The notes below the pieces were generated by a model. The model saw nothing but the letters and a program-made list of their open reading frames with translations, did not search any database and was not told the origin of the DNA. Source: Fischerella thermalis PCC 7521 (GTDB lineage Bacteria > Cyanobacteriota > Cyanobacteriia > Cyanobacteriales > Nostocaceae). From it: a stretch of DNA of 64,000 nt. The stretch is taken from assembly GCF_000317225.1 (NCBI RefSeq), contig NZ_AJLL01000033.1, positions 62,001-126,000 on the forward strand, in the 5' to 3' direction. This document shows, one piece after another, positions 1 through 9,702 of this stretch (position 1 is its first letter; every line of letters begins with the position of its first letter). The position numbers and the translations under genes were made by a program.

Positions 1-596
1 TGTTAATTGTTCAATCTGTAAACTTTTTCGTAAATTTTATTTTACTTACTTTTTGGGAAGTTTTTTATTTAAAGATTGCAAAAATTAAAAATGAATTTTT
101 GGTAATGGTAATTCACAAAAAATTTACTATCTAGTTTGAAAATTATTAATTTTTTTGATTTTTTTATTTATGTAATATGCAAGTTTTTGTGTAAACATCT
201 AATATTTTTGACATAACTTATTCGTAGGTTACAAGTAACTTATTTTACATTTTATATTGCTCGCTAACTATTAAATAAATCCATTCTCAAAACAAGAAGT
301 ATAAACGACTACAAAACATTCCACGGGCTGATATTATCTAAGCTCAATTTAGTTTAAAAAAATACACTTTTTACATGATGTGTATTTTGGAAATTTTATA
401 GATATTTATAATGACAACACAATCAAATGTAATTTTTTTACTATTGCTTATTAAAATTTTCACAAAAATAAAAATCTAAACTTAAGTACAAATTCAGTGA
501 AGATTAAGTAAAGGCAACCAATTCAATTAGAAAACATATACAATAGGAACATCAATAAACAGGGTGTTTATACGGCAATATTTACAGTATTAATAT
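1..596. other. AT-rich region upstream of first gene
   Basis: Very AT-rich, full of homopolymeric A/T runs, with no open frame worth calling on either strand. It presumably holds the promoter of the plus-strand gene at 597. I see no convincing -35/-10 pair, RNA gene or long inverted repeat. Confidence 0.6.
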
Positions 597-1724
597 ATGG
601 AGATGAATGAAAACCCAGATAATGATTCAGAGGGTTTACTACAATTGGAAAAACAATCTGCTGTTTCATATTTAGCTCAACAATGGGCAAAGAAGTATTT
701 ACAGAATGTTGAACTGAACTACTTCTATGAACATAAGCAAGATGCTATAAACTTCAAAAAAGTAGTATCTCCCGAAGGACGAAAAAGAACAGTGCAAAAG
801 CTAATGAATTCACTGCGTACTGTGAGTTTACAAGCTTGGAACAAAACAGAAGCATTGTTGTCAGAGGAAATCAAAAGGCATCGTATTGATCCAAAATTAA
901 TCAATCCTTGGGAAATAACAGCAGATTCTTTTGAGATATACGAACAAGCATTGCATCTATACATCCAGCAACAATCAAGTCACAACTTATCTACACAAAT
1001 CCCACCAGCAAATACAGAAAGTTCACTGTCTGAAAGAATTCAGCAGATGCAAGCACAACATTTTGTTTCTACTCAAATGGCAACAATCATTAGCACAAAT
1101 GTTGGTTTGCTACGGCAGAAATACACACAACATGATCCCAGAGTGATTGGCTTTGTGAGTATGCAGTTTCACTATACTAACCTTGGCTTACTACAAACTC
1201 TTTCACCTTTGGAAAAAACTGTACTTGGCAGTTACTTAAAAGTCATAGATGACCACTTATATATGCCATTACAGCGAGTTTATGATGCAGCAGCAGATCA
1301 TGACTATAATTCTCATGTTTTAACAGCAGTGCAGAAACTTTTACCTATTAGTACACAAATAGCTAATAAAATTTGCCAAAAGATTATTGACCTTTACCCT
1401 AATTATCATTCCCAGTCTGGTTTATTAAGTGAACCGCTAGTCAGAGTTTCCAGTATCAGGGATGTAGAAATGTTCCAAGTTTATCTTTGGGTTTGTAGCT
1501 TAGAGGGAAGTGTGAATGCAATTCAACAAGAATTATTCCCATTGTGTGCAATGCTCTACCCAAGATTAAAAGTTGAATGGCAGCTTATTCGCTGTATGCT
1601 CCACTTACTACAGCAAGAAATATGTCAGCATCTGAATAGTCAACAAGCTAATACCTTGATGCCTTATTTACAAGTTTTGTGGCACATGTTTTCACCAAAA
1701 GTATTTGGCGAACTCATATTGTAG
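597..1724 (+). CDS. Hypothetical protein, 375 aa
   Basis: I do not recognise this protein. It is mostly helical and rich in Gln, Leu and His, with no signal peptide or membrane segment visible. Short Gln-rich stretches occur around residues 120-130 and 150. A second in-frame ATG lies two codons downstream of the chosen start; neither has a clear Shine-Dalgarno sequence. It stands alone, with AT-rich DNA on both sides. The clean 375-codon frame and cyanobacterial codon use make it a real gene, but no function can be assigned. Confidence 0.75.
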   Translation: MEMNENPDNDSEGLLQLEKQSAVSYLAQQWAKKYLQNVELNYFYEHKQDAINFKKVVSPEGRKRTVQKLMNSLRTVSLQAWNKTEALLSEEIKRHRIDPKLINPWEITADSFEIYEQALHLYIQQQSSHNLSTQIPPANTESSLSERIQQMQAQHFVSTQMATIISTNVGLLRQKYTQHDPRVIGFVSMQFHYTNLGLLQTLSPLEKTVLGSYLKVIDDHLYMPLQRVYDAAADHDYNSHVLTAVQKLLPISTQIANKICQKIIDLYPNYHSQSGLLSEPLVRVSSIRDVEMFQVYLWVCSLEGSVNAIQQELFPLCAMLYPRLKVEWQLIRCMLHLLQQEICQHLNSQQANTLMPYLQVLWHMFSPKVFGELIL

Positions 1725-2061
1725 AGGTAGCTAAGTTTCTTGTATATTGCTATCCTCTAACAAATAGTTATTTAGTTAGCAGCAATCATTTTTGCTAAGC
1801 TATAAAATTTTTGGTCAAGCTTGATTATTCCTCAGCAGGTTCCTGTTGTGTAGTAACCAATATACGCTATTGTTTCTGTCACAACAACACTTTATTCATT
1901 TGTTTTTTGATTCTATTAGAAAATAAAGGATACTTCAAGCAAACCAAATTTTTTACATCAACGATTGCTTGTTCCCTGACAAAAACTCTGATATTCTTAT
2001 CTCTTTCATCCTCACTAACATTTTGTCAATGATGTTGATATACAGCAAATAGCATAATCAA
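1725..2061. other. Intergenic region
   Basis: AT-rich spacer. A 73-codon open frame at 1811-2032 has a low-complexity, Cys/Phe/Leu-rich translation without gene-like character, so I do not call it. The promoter of the following small RHH gene is presumably here. Confidence 0.5.
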
Positions 2062-2232
2062 ATGACTAATAAGAAATGGGCTGTAAAACGTATTACTGTG
2101 AATTTAGCAGCACAGGAGGCCGAAAAATTGGAAAAGTATTGTCAGCAAACTGGTAGACCAGCAACTGACGTGATTCGGGAATTGATCCGAGGATTGTCTG
2201 TAGCTGAAGACACCAATGATAGTAACAGATAA
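2062..2232 (+). CDS. Small ribbon-helix-helix (CopG-like) protein, 56 aa
   Basis: A 56-codon frame starting ATGACTAATAAG. The translation has the ribbon-helix-helix layout: a short basic strand (KRITVNL, about residues 9-15), a helix (AQEAEKLEKYCQQ), a turn with Gly-Arg-Pro, and a second helix (ATDVIRELIRGL). RHH proteins of this size are dimeric DNA binders, often antitoxins or plasmid-type regulators. No toxin gene follows; the next gene, crtQ, lies 216 bases downstream on the same strand, so regulation of itself or of crtQ is possible but inferred. The fold assignment is by pattern only. Confidence 0.7.
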   Translation: MTNKKWAVKRITVNLAAQEAEKLEKYCQQTGRPATDVIRELIRGLSVAEDTNDSNR

Positions 2233-2448
2233 GGAGGCAGACAATAAATTAAGAGTACAAAGAAAAAGAAACAAAGAAGAAAAGAAGAAAGGAAAAATTT
2301 GTTTTTGCTTTCAACTTTTTACTTTATTTGACTCTTTTACTGATTTGTCTGGGTGTTTTGAATCCTTGGACTGTGGATGGAATACAAATAGCAAATTCCG
2401 ACACCAACCCAGTTACAATTTGTAAAGAAATTGAAAAGGAAGGGCGGA

Positions 2449-3888
2449 ATGCGCGTTGCAATCATTGGTGCGGGACTGGCTGGGCTAGCAACCGCTGTAG
2501 ATTTAGCTGATGCTGGCTGTGAAGTCCAGATTTTTGAGTCCCGTCCGTTTGTTGGTGGAAAAGTTAGCAGCTGGGTAGATGAAGATGGCAACCATATTGA
2601 AATGGGGTTGCATGTCTTCTTTGGCAACTACAATCAGTTGTTGAAATTGATGAAGAAGATGGGAGCCTTTGAAAACCTGCTTCCTAAAGAACACATTCAT
2701 ACCTTCATCAATAAGGGAGGACAGATTGGTGCGCTTGATTTTCGTTTCTTTATGGGTGCGCCTTTCAATGGTTTAAAGGCCTTTTTTACTACCTCTCAAC
2801 TCTCATGGCTAGATAAGTTGCAGAACGCTATAGCACTTTCTACAAGTCCAGTTGTCAGGGGTTTGGTAGACTTTGAGGGTGCGATGCAAAATATTCGTAA
2901 CTTAGACAAAGTTAGCTTTGCTGAATGGTTCCGTAGTCACGGTGGTAGTGATGGCAGTATTAAGCGGATGTGGAACCCTATTGCCTATGCTTTGGGTTTT
3001 ATTGATTGCGAGAACATATCCGCCCGTTGTATGCTGACAATTTTTCAGTTATTCGCTGTAAGAACAGAAGCATCAAAACTGCGGATGCTTAAAGGTTCAC
3101 CCTATGAATACTTGCATAAACCGATTTTGGAGTATCTAGAAGCGAGAGGAACAAAAATTTATACTCGCCGGAGAGTACGAGAAGTTCAATTTGCTGAGGA
3201 AGGAGAACAAACCCGTGTCACTGGTTTGGTAATTGCTCATGGTGACACAGAAGAAAACATTACTGCTGATGCGTATGTAGCTGCCTGTGATGTGCCGGGA
3301 ATTCAGCGCCTCTTGCCTCAACAATGGCGTAAGTGGACAGAATTTGACAATATTTACAAGTTGGATGCAGTTCCTGTGGCAACGGTGCAGCTACGATTTG
3401 ATGGTTGGGTAACAGAACTGCAAGATGCAGAAGCACGCAAACAGCTAAATCACTCAGCAGGGATTGATAATTTGCTATATACTGCTGATGCCGATTTTTC
3501 TTGTTTTGCTGATTTAGCTTTGACTAGCCCTGCTGATTATTATCGGCAAGGGCAGGGTTCTTTGTTGCAGGCAGTGCTGACACCAGGAGATCCGTTTATT
3601 AAAAAAAGCAATGAAGAAATTGCCCAGCACGTTTTGGCACAAGTACACGAGTTGTTCCCATCATCAAGGGAATTAAACATGACTTGGTACAGTGTAGTTA
3701 AGCTAGCTCAGTCTTTGTACAGAGAAGCACCGGGGATGGATATTTATCGTCCTCGTCAAAAAACCCCTGTGGCTAATTTCTTCCTCGCAGGGAGTTATAC
3801 ACAGCAGGATTACATCGATAGCATGGAAGGAGCAACTATTTCAGGAATGCTTGCGGCAAAAGCTATTTTGGAAACTGTGAAAAAATAG
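2449..3888 (+). CDS. crtQ: 9,9'-di-cis-zeta-carotene desaturase
   Basis: Plant-type zeta-carotene desaturase of carotenoid synthesis: introduces two double bonds into zeta-carotene to give 7,9,9',7'-tetra-cis-lycopene at the membrane, using FAD. The N-terminus has the dinucleotide-binding motif [18 protein letters not shown] followed by the FAD-contacting [14 protein letters not shown]; the C-terminus has the FAD-closing segment [19 protein letters not shown]. Length (479 aa) fits the family. I start at 2449 rather than the upstream in-frame ATG at 2431 because AAGGAAGGG lies just before it and homologues begin MRVxIxGAG. The SRPBCC gene follows 47 bases downstream, an arrangement conserved in cyanobacteria. 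Confidence 0.95.
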   Translation: MRVAIIGAGLAGLATAVDLADAGCEVQIFESRPFVGGKVSSWVDEDGNHIEMGLHVFFGNYNQLLKLMKKMGAFENLLPKEHIHTFINKGGQIGALDFRFFMGAPFNGLKAFFTTSQLSWLDKLQNAIALSTSPVVRGLVDFEGAMQNIRNLDKVSFAEWFRSHGGSDGSIKRMWNPIAYALGFIDCENISARCMLTIFQLFAVRTEASKLRMLKGSPYEYLHKPILEYLEARGTKIYTRRRVREVQFAEEGEQTRVTGLVIAHGDTEENITADAYVAACDVPGIQRLLPQQWRKWTEFDNIYKLDAVPVATVQLRFDGWVTELQDAEARKQLNHSAGIDNLLYTADADFSCFADLALTSPADYYRQGQGSLLQAVLTPGDPFIKKSNEEIAQHVLAQVHELFPSSRELNMTWYSVVKLAQSLYREAPGMDIYRPRQKTPVANFFLAGSYTQQDYIDSMEGATISGMLAAKAILETVKK

Positions 3889-3935
3889 TTTGCTGATCCA
3901 AAATTTCAAATCCAAAATCTCAAATCCAAAATCTA

Positions 3936-4382
3936 ATGTCTGATTGGTTAGAACATACAGTGCAGATGGAAGTAGAGGCTCCTATAGATTTAGTATGGAG
4001 TCTTTGGTCTAATTTGGAGCAAATGCCCCGCTGGATGAAGTGGATAGATTCGGTGACGGTTCCTGAAGATAACCCCGATATCTCATTGTGGAAATTGAAA
4101 TCTGGTGGTTTTGAATTTACCTGGAAATCCCGGATTATCAAAGTCATTCCTCATCAAATCATCCAATGGGAATCTATCGATGGTTTACCGAATCGGGGAG
4201 CTATTCGCTTTTACGATCGCCATACCAGTAGTATCGTTAAACTGACTGTTGCCTATGCTATCCCTGGTATCCTGGGCAAAATCATGGATAGTCTGTTTTT
4301 GGGACGATTAGTTGAATCAACTTTACACGCGGATTTAGAGCGATTTAAGCAATATGCCTTACAAAAAAAGGCTGAAGTCTAA
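3936..4382 (+). CDS. SRPBCC (START/cyclase-dehydrase-like) family protein
   Basis: A 148-aa protein with the SRPBCC pattern: an N-terminal strand (HTVQMEVEAPIDLVWSLWSNLEQMPRWMKWIDSV), a central hydrophobic-cavity sheet and a long C-terminal helix (LHADLERFKQYALQ). Members bind hydrophobic ligands in a helix-grip cavity. It lies directly behind crtQ, as does the homologous gene in other cyanobacteria (the slr0941 neighbour of slr0940), so a role in handling carotenoid intermediates or supporting CrtQ is plausible, but this is inference. It is probably cotranscribed with crtQ; the 47-base gap carries the AATCCAAAATC-type short repeat. Confidence 0.85.
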   Translation: MSDWLEHTVQMEVEAPIDLVWSLWSNLEQMPRWMKWIDSVTVPEDNPDISLWKLKSGGFEFTWKSRIIKVIPHQIIQWESIDGLPNRGAIRFYDRHTSSIVKLTVAYAIPGILGKIMDSLFLGRLVESTLHADLERFKQYALQKKAEV

Positions 4383-4433
4383 AGGTTGTAGCCGCCCTCA
4401 GGGAAGTCTACATCCTTGATACTTCATCTTTTT

Positions 4434-4673
4434 TTACCACGTTGGATCGCTAAACAAATTTATCGTTAATTCTTCACATCCGTCTGGAACTGAGCTAATA
4501 CAAGCACGAATGATTTCTCCATCGTCTAGTTCCACTGTACAAGCGTGACAAGTACCCATCAGACAACCAGTGGGAATAATTACCTCTGCTCGATCAGCAA
4601 CATCTAGCAGGGGTTCTCCCACTTGGGCGTCAACTGTAACATCATCTGGTAAGAAATGGACACGCACAGTCAT
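4434..4673 (-). CDS. [2Fe-2S] ferredoxin-like protein, 79 aa
   Basis: Short plant-type ferredoxin fold protein. Cluster ligands are visible as Cys37-x4-Cys42-x2-Cys45 (GCLMGTCHAC) and Cys58 (RACISS), matching the CxxxxCxxC...C pattern, though the protein is shorter than photosynthetic ferredoxins (about 98 aa). It begins 13 bases after the stop of cobQ on the same strand, so the two are likely one transcript. A role as electron donor to a corrin or other redox enzyme is possible but not shown by the sequence. Confidence 0.88.
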   Translation of the reverse strand: MTVRVHFLPDDVTVDAQVGEPLLDVADRAEVIIPTGCLMGTCHACTVELDDGEIIRACISSVPDGCEELTINLFSDPTW

Positions 4674-4686
4674 AATTTTGAGCTTA

Positions 4687-6165
4687 CTACGACAACAAAG
4701 GAGTCAAATCTAAGTGCTGTTCAATTTCTGTGGCAAGGGAATCTAAAAGGTTTTCGCGCTGATCTCGATAGTTGGCAACCCCTGTAGGCAGAGATTTTAA
4801 ACCTCTTTGTTGACGCAGGCGATTTAACCAAGCACGACGCCAAGGCCCATTGTCAAATATACCGTGGAGATAAGTACCCCAAACTGATTGACAACTATCC
4901 ACTAAGCCTAAATTCGGGTCGTCAAATAGAGGATAGTAGGATTGGGAATCTATTCCTTGGGTTTCGATACGCGATCGCCCTTGATGAATTTCAAATCCAG
5001 TCACAGGTAAACCCATTTGGGGATGATTAGAAGTCACTTGACGTTGGCGGGCAATTTTTTGTCCCGTTATGACTGTTTTGATCGGTAATAGTCCTAAGCC
5101 TTGAAATCTGCCTGCTTGCCCTTCAATACCTTCTGGATCGGCAATCATTTGACCAAGGATTTGAAAACCACCGCAGATACCCAAAACTGTACCACCTGCT
5201 GCTGCATAGTTTTGAATTGCCTCTGCCATACCAGTTCTTTGGAGTAACAGCAAGTCAGCAATTGATGTTTTCGTACCTGGGAGAATTACGGCATCTGGAT
5301 GTCCTAATTCTTGCTTGGGACTTAAGTATTTTACCATCACTGTTGATTCTGATTCCAATGGGTCAAAATCGGTAAAATTAGATATTCTGGGTAATCGAAT
5401 CACACTGATATGGAGATCTGCACTGGATTTATGCGATTTACGTTCAAATAAATCTAAAGAATCCTCCGCCGGGAAAATAGTTTCTAAGTAAGGAATTACA
5501 CCAAGTACCGGAATGCCCGTACGTTCTTCTAACCATTTAATCCCAGGTTCCAGCAGCGATCGCTGTCCCCGAAACTTGTTAATAACTACACCCCGAATCA
5601 AAGCCCGTTCTTCTGGTTCGAGTAATTCTAAGGTTCCAACTACATGGGCAAAAGCACCACCCCGATCAATATCAACTACCAGTAAAGTCGAAGCATTCAA
5701 ATGTTTTGCCACTCGCATATTAGTTAAATCACGGTGCTTAAGGTTAATTTCTGCCGGACTACCAGCACCTTCACAAACCAGCAAATCAAATTCTGTTGAC
5801 AAATGCTGTAAAGACTCTTCGATTGACCGCCATCCCAGTTCAAAATACTGCTCGTAATAATCCGCAGCGCTCACTTTTCCTATGGCTTTACCCTTAATAA
5901 TTACTTGGGAAGTCATATCACCTTGGGGTTTGAGTAAAATCGGGTTCATTTCTACCCAAGGTACAACCCCCGCAGCCCAGGCTTGTACTGCTTGTGCATA
6001 ACCAATTTCTCCACCATTAGCTGTGACATAAGCATTTAAAGCCATATTCTGACCTTTAAAGGGAGCCACCCGCCAGCCACGCCGCGACAAAATGCGACAA
6101 ATAGCCGCCGTCAACAGTGATTTCCCCGCGTGGGATGTTGTTCCCACCACCATAATTGCTTTCAT
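4687..6165 (-). CDS. cobQ: Cobyric acid synthase
   Basis: Amidates the b, d, e and g side chains of adenosylcobyrinic acid a,c-diamide with glutamine and ATP, in the cytoplasm, in cobalamin synthesis. The N-terminal half is a dethiobiotin-synthetase-like P-loop domain (VVGTTSHAGKS, then KGQNMALNA); the C-terminal half is a class I glutamine amidotransferase with the nucleophile in GICGGFQILG (about residue 331) and the His in GTYLHGIF (about 434). The frame extends to a TTG at 6171, but I choose the ATG at 6165. Length 492 aa is normal. A small ferredoxin gene follows 13 bases downstream. Confidence 0.95.
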   Translation of the reverse strand: MKAIMVVGTTSHAGKSLLTAAICRILSRRGWRVAPFKGQNMALNAYVTANGGEIGYAQAVQAWAAGVVPWVEMNPILLKPQGDMTSQVIIKGKAIGKVSAADYYEQYFELGWRSIEESLQHLSTEFDLLVCEGAGSPAEINLKHRDLTNMRVAKHLNASTLLVVDIDRGGAFAHVVGTLELLEPEERALIRGVVINKFRGQRSLLEPGIKWLEERTGIPVLGVIPYLETIFPAEDSLDLFERKSHKSSADLHISVIRLPRISNFTDFDPLESESTVMVKYLSPKQELGHPDAVILPGTKTSIADLLLLQRTGMAEAIQNYAAAGGTVLGICGGFQILGQMIADPEGIEGQAGRFQGLGLLPIKTVITGQKIARQRQVTSNHPQMGLPVTGFEIHQGRSRIETQGIDSQSYYPLFDDPNLGLVDSCQSVWGTYLHGIFDNGPWRRAWLNRLRQQRGLKSLPTGVANYRDQRENLLDSLATEIEQHLDLTPLLS

Positions 6166-6171
6166 ATTCAA

Positions 6172-6521
6172 CTGTTTTTCCGATCAGGAATGATAATATT
6201 AAAAGCATGAAGTGTAATATAGCAATGCTGTTTGAGTGATCAGATTACTCGTTAAATAGTCATTGATTATTCATCATTTATCATTAGCTTTGGATAAATG
6301 ATAAATGAGTCAGGATAAACAATGACCTTACGTAACATCTCACATCAAGTCACCAAGCCATAGTAAAGACTTCATAAATGCAGTTGAGACTTCCGTATAT
6401 ATTGTTCCCGCTTCCAAGCGACTCTTAACTTTTTAATTAAAAATTGGTTAGTGGTTATTGGTAAATCACCAACTACCAAGCAACTACCAACTACCAACTA
6501 AGTACCAACTAACAACAAATT
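6172..6521. other. Intergenic region with short repeats
   Basis: Contains a small inverted arrangement (ATTATTCATCATTTATC near 6265 against GGATAAATGATAAATGAG near 6292) and, at about 6440-6520, a run of TTAGTGGTTATTGGT / ACTACCAACTACCAAC short repeats, the repeat class common between genes across this window. No gene or RNA recognised. Confidence 0.5.
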
Positions 6522-6926
6522 CTAAAATGGTAGCGTGAACCAACGAGCTACAATATCTAAAAAGCGATCGCGCCATGTTATAGTCGGCAAAGTTTGGCGC
6601 TGCAATTGTTCTACTATCTGACGACCAAGGGGTGTGAGGCGAAAACTATCTGTAATTCCTTGACCATCAACTTCGCGTCGCAGTACACCTACTCTTATCA
6701 ACCATACCAAAGAGTTGTCTGCTCTTAATTCAGACAAAGCAGCTTTGGTGTAGCCTTTGTTAACACCGGAATTGCCAACAATTTCACTCATTGCTACCCG
6801 CTCTGAAAGCATCGCTGCAAATAAACCAAAATTAAAAGGAGAACAAAGCAGCGATCGCTTGGCTCTTTCTACAGTTTTAGATGGGTATGTCAGGTTTTTC
6901 TGATTTTGAGCGTTAACAGCAGGCAT
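6522..6926 (-). CDS. Conserved cyanobacterial protein, Npun_F0494-like (tentative)
   Basis: 134-aa protein with a basic N-terminus, then two helices and a central part resembling a winged-helix (LSELRADNSLVWLIRVGVLRREVDGQGITDSFRLTPLGRQIVEQL), ending in an aromatic tail (RWFTLPF). The segment RLTPLGRQI resembles the wing/dimer region of small MarR/HxlR-like folds, but this is only pattern similarity. I believe it belongs to the uncharacterised cyanobacterial Npun_F0494 family; that name is from memory. It is divergent from prxQ, whose start lies about 100 bases away. Confidence 0.7.
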   Translation of the reverse strand: MPAVNAQNQKNLTYPSKTVERAKRSLLCSPFNFGLFAAMLSERVAMSEIVGNSGVNKGYTKAALSELRADNSLVWLIRVGVLRREVDGQGITDSFRLTPLGRQIVEQLQRQTLPTITWRDRFLDIVARWFTLPF

Positions 6927-7024
6927 TTTGGTTTCCAGTTATTCAGTTTTATTTTCCTGTAATTATTGTAAATTATTGTAAAATTTCAAGTGCATCAATA
7001 ATTTCAAATTTAGGAAGGTAAATT

Positions 7025-7462
7025 ATGCCTCTAGCAGTTGGGACAGATGCACCTGCTTTTACCGTTAAAGATACTAACGGCAACACTGTTTCTTTATCTG
7101 ATTTCAAAGGTAAAACAGTGGTTCTGTATTTTTACCCCAAAGACGACACTCCAGGCTGCACAAAGCAAGCTTGTAGTTTCCGTGATGCTAAGGAACAATA
7201 CACAAGTAAAGATATTGTGGTGCTGGGTGTAAGTGCAGATGATGAAGCTTCACACCAAGCATTCACCCAAAAATATAATCTTAACTTTCCACTACTAGCT
7301 GACACCAAAGGTGAGTTAATTAAAGCCTACGATGTCGATGGTGGTGGTTATGCTAAGCGTGTTACCTACGTAATAGATGGCAATGGCAAAATTATTCATG
7401 TTGACTCTAGTGTCAACACCTCTACCCATGCCAGAGATATTTTAGCTACCTTGGGATTGTAA
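7025..7462 (+). CDS. prxQ: Peroxiredoxin Q / bacterioferritin comigratory protein
   Basis: Thiol peroxidase that reduces H2O2 and organic hydroperoxides with thioredoxin. The 145-aa sequence shows the peroxidatic site in DDTPGCTKQACSFRD: peroxidatic Cys45 and, five residues on, resolving Cys50, the spacing that defines the PrxQ/BCP type, with Thr42 and the conserved Pro43. Arg residues needed for the active site follow. AGGAAG lies just upstream of the start at 7025. It is transcribed away from the 6522-6926 gene and ends before a perfect hairpin at 7491. Confidence 0.95.
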   Translation: MPLAVGTDAPAFTVKDTNGNTVSLSDFKGKTVVLYFYPKDDTPGCTKQACSFRDAKEQYTSKDIVVLGVSADDEASHQAFTQKYNLNFPLLADTKGELIKAYDVDGGGYAKRVTYVIDGNGKIIHVDSSVNTSTHARDILATLGL

Positions 7463-7490
7463 ATTCAGCTTGCACACAATCAAGAGTTAA

Positions 7491-7518
7491 AGAGTCAATA
7501 ATCCAAATTATTGACTCT
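7491..7518 (+). terminator. Perfect 12-bp hairpin after prxQ
   Basis: AGAGTCAATAAT and ATTATTGACTCT form a perfect 12-bp stem around a 4-base CCAA loop, 28 bases past the prxQ stop. No T-run follows, so it is either a weak terminator or an mRNA 3' stabiliser. Confidence 0.5.
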
Positions 7519-7711
7519 TGACTGTGCCAAATTTAAATTTTGGATTTTAGATTATTTTTTCGGTTCAAGCCCCACGCCCTTGTGGGCAAAAAAACTAAAA
7601 CTGTCAATCTCAAATCTCCAAGCTGCATCGCGAAAGTGGCTTGCAGTGAATCCAAAATCGCAAATCTAAAATCGAAAATTGTTTGACTTGCCTTAAAAAC
7701 AACAAATAACG

Positions 7712-8110
7712 TTATCGATTTGGAGTAGTATTCACACCTGGAGTAATGATCTGTAAACTAGGTGTTTGCTGTTGATTTTGTTGTGTTAATGCTCGTTGTC
7801 TGGCTTTAAAAGCTTCTGCTTCTTCATCAAGTTGTTGGTTTTGGGCATTGATATCTAGATTCGGCACACTTAAATTGGCACGATGAATTAAGTTGAACAC
7901 ACTAAAACCATCACTGGTGTTAGTGTTAGAAAAAGGATTATTGTTGTTGTTGTATGGGTCGTCTGTATTGTTCTGCGGATCGTAATTTGGCAAGTTCGGT
8001 ATCTGGCTAGGTTCAGCAAGGCTAGGTTGTTGCATTAATAAGGAAGCCAAGCCGATTCCCGCCAAAGTAGTTACAGCGATAAGTTTGAGCGGCAGAAACG
8101 AGACTTTCAT
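7712..8110 (-). CDS. Secreted or lumenal Asn/Gln-rich protein
   Basis: 132 aa. It has an N-terminal signal peptide (MKVSFLPLKLIAVTTLAGIGLASLL, cleavage likely after SLA at about residue 32), then a low-complexity, Asn-rich mature part (NNNNNP, QNQQQTP) with no recognised domain. Family unknown to me; likely periplasmic or thylakoid-lumenal. A compact hydrophobic signal and clean frame support it as a gene. It faces prxQ convergently; the 250-base gap holds AATCCAAAATC-type short repeats and a CCCACGCCCTTGTGGG hairpin. Confidence 0.65.
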   Translation of the reverse strand: MKVSFLPLKLIAVTTLAGIGLASLLMQQPSLAEPSQIPNLPNYDPQNNTDDPYNNNNNPFSNTNTSDGFSVFNLIHRANLSVPNLDINAQNQQLDEEAEAFKARQRALTQQNQQQTPSLQIITPGVNTTPNR

Positions 8111-8482
8111 GCAGATTTACCCCACACATGATTTCAAGTTAACAATGCTTCTATTTTAAATAACTTGGAACGACATGCTAAACCATCTCCCGGATGTTTG
8201 CTTGACAGCTTTAGATAAATATGGTTTGGTTTTAAGAATTACTGCTAATTAAATATATAGAGAATTTATTATCGATAATAAATAGAAATACTTAGAATAG
8301 GTTTTTCTAATACCTTTGCTTCTAAAAACTTTGCCAACTTTTTACTCTCAGTTCACATGTGGCTGAATGTAATATTGGTAGTTTATTTTTTTATTTGTTG
8401 GTCATTAAAAGTATTGGGTAATGAATAATGCCACAAAGCGATTTTGGTTTTGCCTTGTTATTTAATTAAGTATCTTTACTTA
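8111..8482. other. Intergenic region
   Basis: AT-rich spacer between two minus-strand genes. It presumably carries the promoter of the secreted protein gene. The run ATATAGAGAATTTATTATCGATAATAAATAG near 8255 contains a TTTATTATCGATAATAAA palindrome. Nothing else recognised. Confidence 0.45.
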
Positions 8483-8674
8483 TTAAGAAACATGCAGCAA
8501 ATAGCTCATACAATGACCCATCAAAAAGTACACTACCATCATTGCAGCTGCGGCTAACGCAACTAACAAACCTGCCAACATGAGGGAGAATTCCTTGCTT
8601 TCGTAAGCTCTTTCCATCAAATGCAGCGACCAGGCTACCAGCGCCACATCAAAAACTAATATAGGAATCAACAT
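8483..8674 (-). CDS. Small membrane protein, 63 aa
   Basis: Two predicted transmembrane helices (about residues 3-19, ILVFDVALVAWSLHL, and 29-52, FSLMLAGLLVALAAAAMMVVYFLM) separated by a short charged loop (ERAYESKE). Not a photosystem subunit I recognise. It lies 100 bases downstream of hisF on the same strand. No clear Shine-Dalgarno. Likely real because of its strongly membrane-like, low-repeat composition, but function unknown. Confidence 0.55.
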   Translation of the reverse strand: MLIPILVFDVALVAWSLHLMERAYESKEFSLMLAGLLVALAAAAMMVVYFLMGHCMSYLLHVS

Positions 8675-8774
8675 ATTTATTAATATTTTTTAATGCTTCT
8701 TTACCAAGTTTAACATCCTTTTCAGGAAGTGTGTTGAGTACTAGATGTATCTTCAGACAAGAGTTATGCTAAAG

Positions 8775-9548
8775 TTACTGGTACATTCGTACTGGTAAGT
8801 GATGATCGCGCAAATAATTTTTAATTTCCTCCACAGTTAATTCCCCGTAATGTAGTAGTGAAGCTAGTAAGGCGGCTTCGGCTCTACCTTCTGTTAGTGC
8901 TTCATAGATATGTTGACAATTACCTGCACCACCAGAAGCAATGACTGGAATTTGTACAGTTTCGGCGATCGCTTTTGTCAATTCGAGGTCATAGCCAGCC
9001 TTGGTACCATCGGCATCCATACTAGTCACTAATAGTTCTCCTGCACCTCGTTTTTCTACTTCTTGCGCCCACTTGAGAGCATCTATGCCTGTATTTTCCC
9101 GTCCACCTCGCACATACACATCCCAACCAGGGTTGCGAGGATCTTTTCTGCGTCTGGCATCAATAGCAACAACTATGCATTGATTACCAAAGCGATCGCT
9201 AGCCCGATTAATAAAATCTGGGTCGCGTACCGCCGCAGAATTAATACTAACCTTGTCCGCTCCAGCTCGTAACAGATTTTTAACATTTTCTAAGGATTGA
9301 ATGCCACCACCAACAGTCAAGGGAATAAAAACTTGTTCAGCAGTGCGGTAAACGACGTCAATAATGGTATTGCGGTCTTCATGAGTAGCCGTAATATCCA
9401 GAAACACTACTTCATCTGCTCCAGCTTCGTTGTAAACCTTTGCTAGTTCTACAGGATCGCCTGCATCTTGCAGGTTAACAAAGTTAACTCCTTTTACAAC
9501 TCGTCCCGCATTCACATCCAAGCACGGTAAGATTCTCTTAGCTAGCAT
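8775..9548 (-). CDS. hisF: Imidazole glycerol phosphate synthase, cyclase subunit
   Basis: Cyclase half of the HisF-HisH complex: joins ammonia from HisH to PRFAR, giving imidazole glycerol phosphate and AICAR in histidine synthesis. TIM barrel of 257 aa. The catalytic acids are present: Asp11 ([14 protein letters not shown]) and Asp130 (VVAIDARR). Phosphate-binding loops TVGGGI (about 78-83) and VIASGGAG are also visible. It starts with [12 protein letters not shown], the standard start, preceded by AGGAGGACAAAG. hisH is not in the window. Confidence 0.97.
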   Translation of the reverse strand: MLAKRILPCLDVNAGRVVKGVNFVNLQDAGDPVELAKVYNEAGADEVVFLDITATHEDRNTIIDVVYRTAEQVFIPLTVGGGIQSLENVKNLLRAGADKVSINSAAVRDPDFINRASDRFGNQCIVVAIDARRRKDPRNPGWDVYVRGGRENTGIDALKWAQEVEKRGAGELLVTSMDADGTKAGYDLELTKAIAETVQIPVIASGGAGNCQHIYEALTEGRAEAALLASLLHYGELTVEEIKNYLRDHHLPVRMYQ

Positions 9549-9702
9549 GACAATCTTTGTCCTCCTAAGTAGTTCCCCGGAATTTAAATTTTAAATTGGC
9601 AAGCGTATTTATCCAAAGAAAATTTTCCTCCGTATTTATACGCGTTGGTGCCGCTACCACTTGCCCTCAATCAGTGTAGAAGTAAAAGTTAATAGCTAAA
9701 AT

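Noticed and set aside
1811-2032. 73-codon open frame
   Set aside because: Cys/Phe/Leu-rich, no start signal, no family-like pattern; looks like AT-rich noise.
7555-7600. tRNA-like GGTTCAAGCC sequence
   Set aside because: A T-arm look-alike only; no acceptor, D or anticodon arms. It is part of a repeat hairpin.
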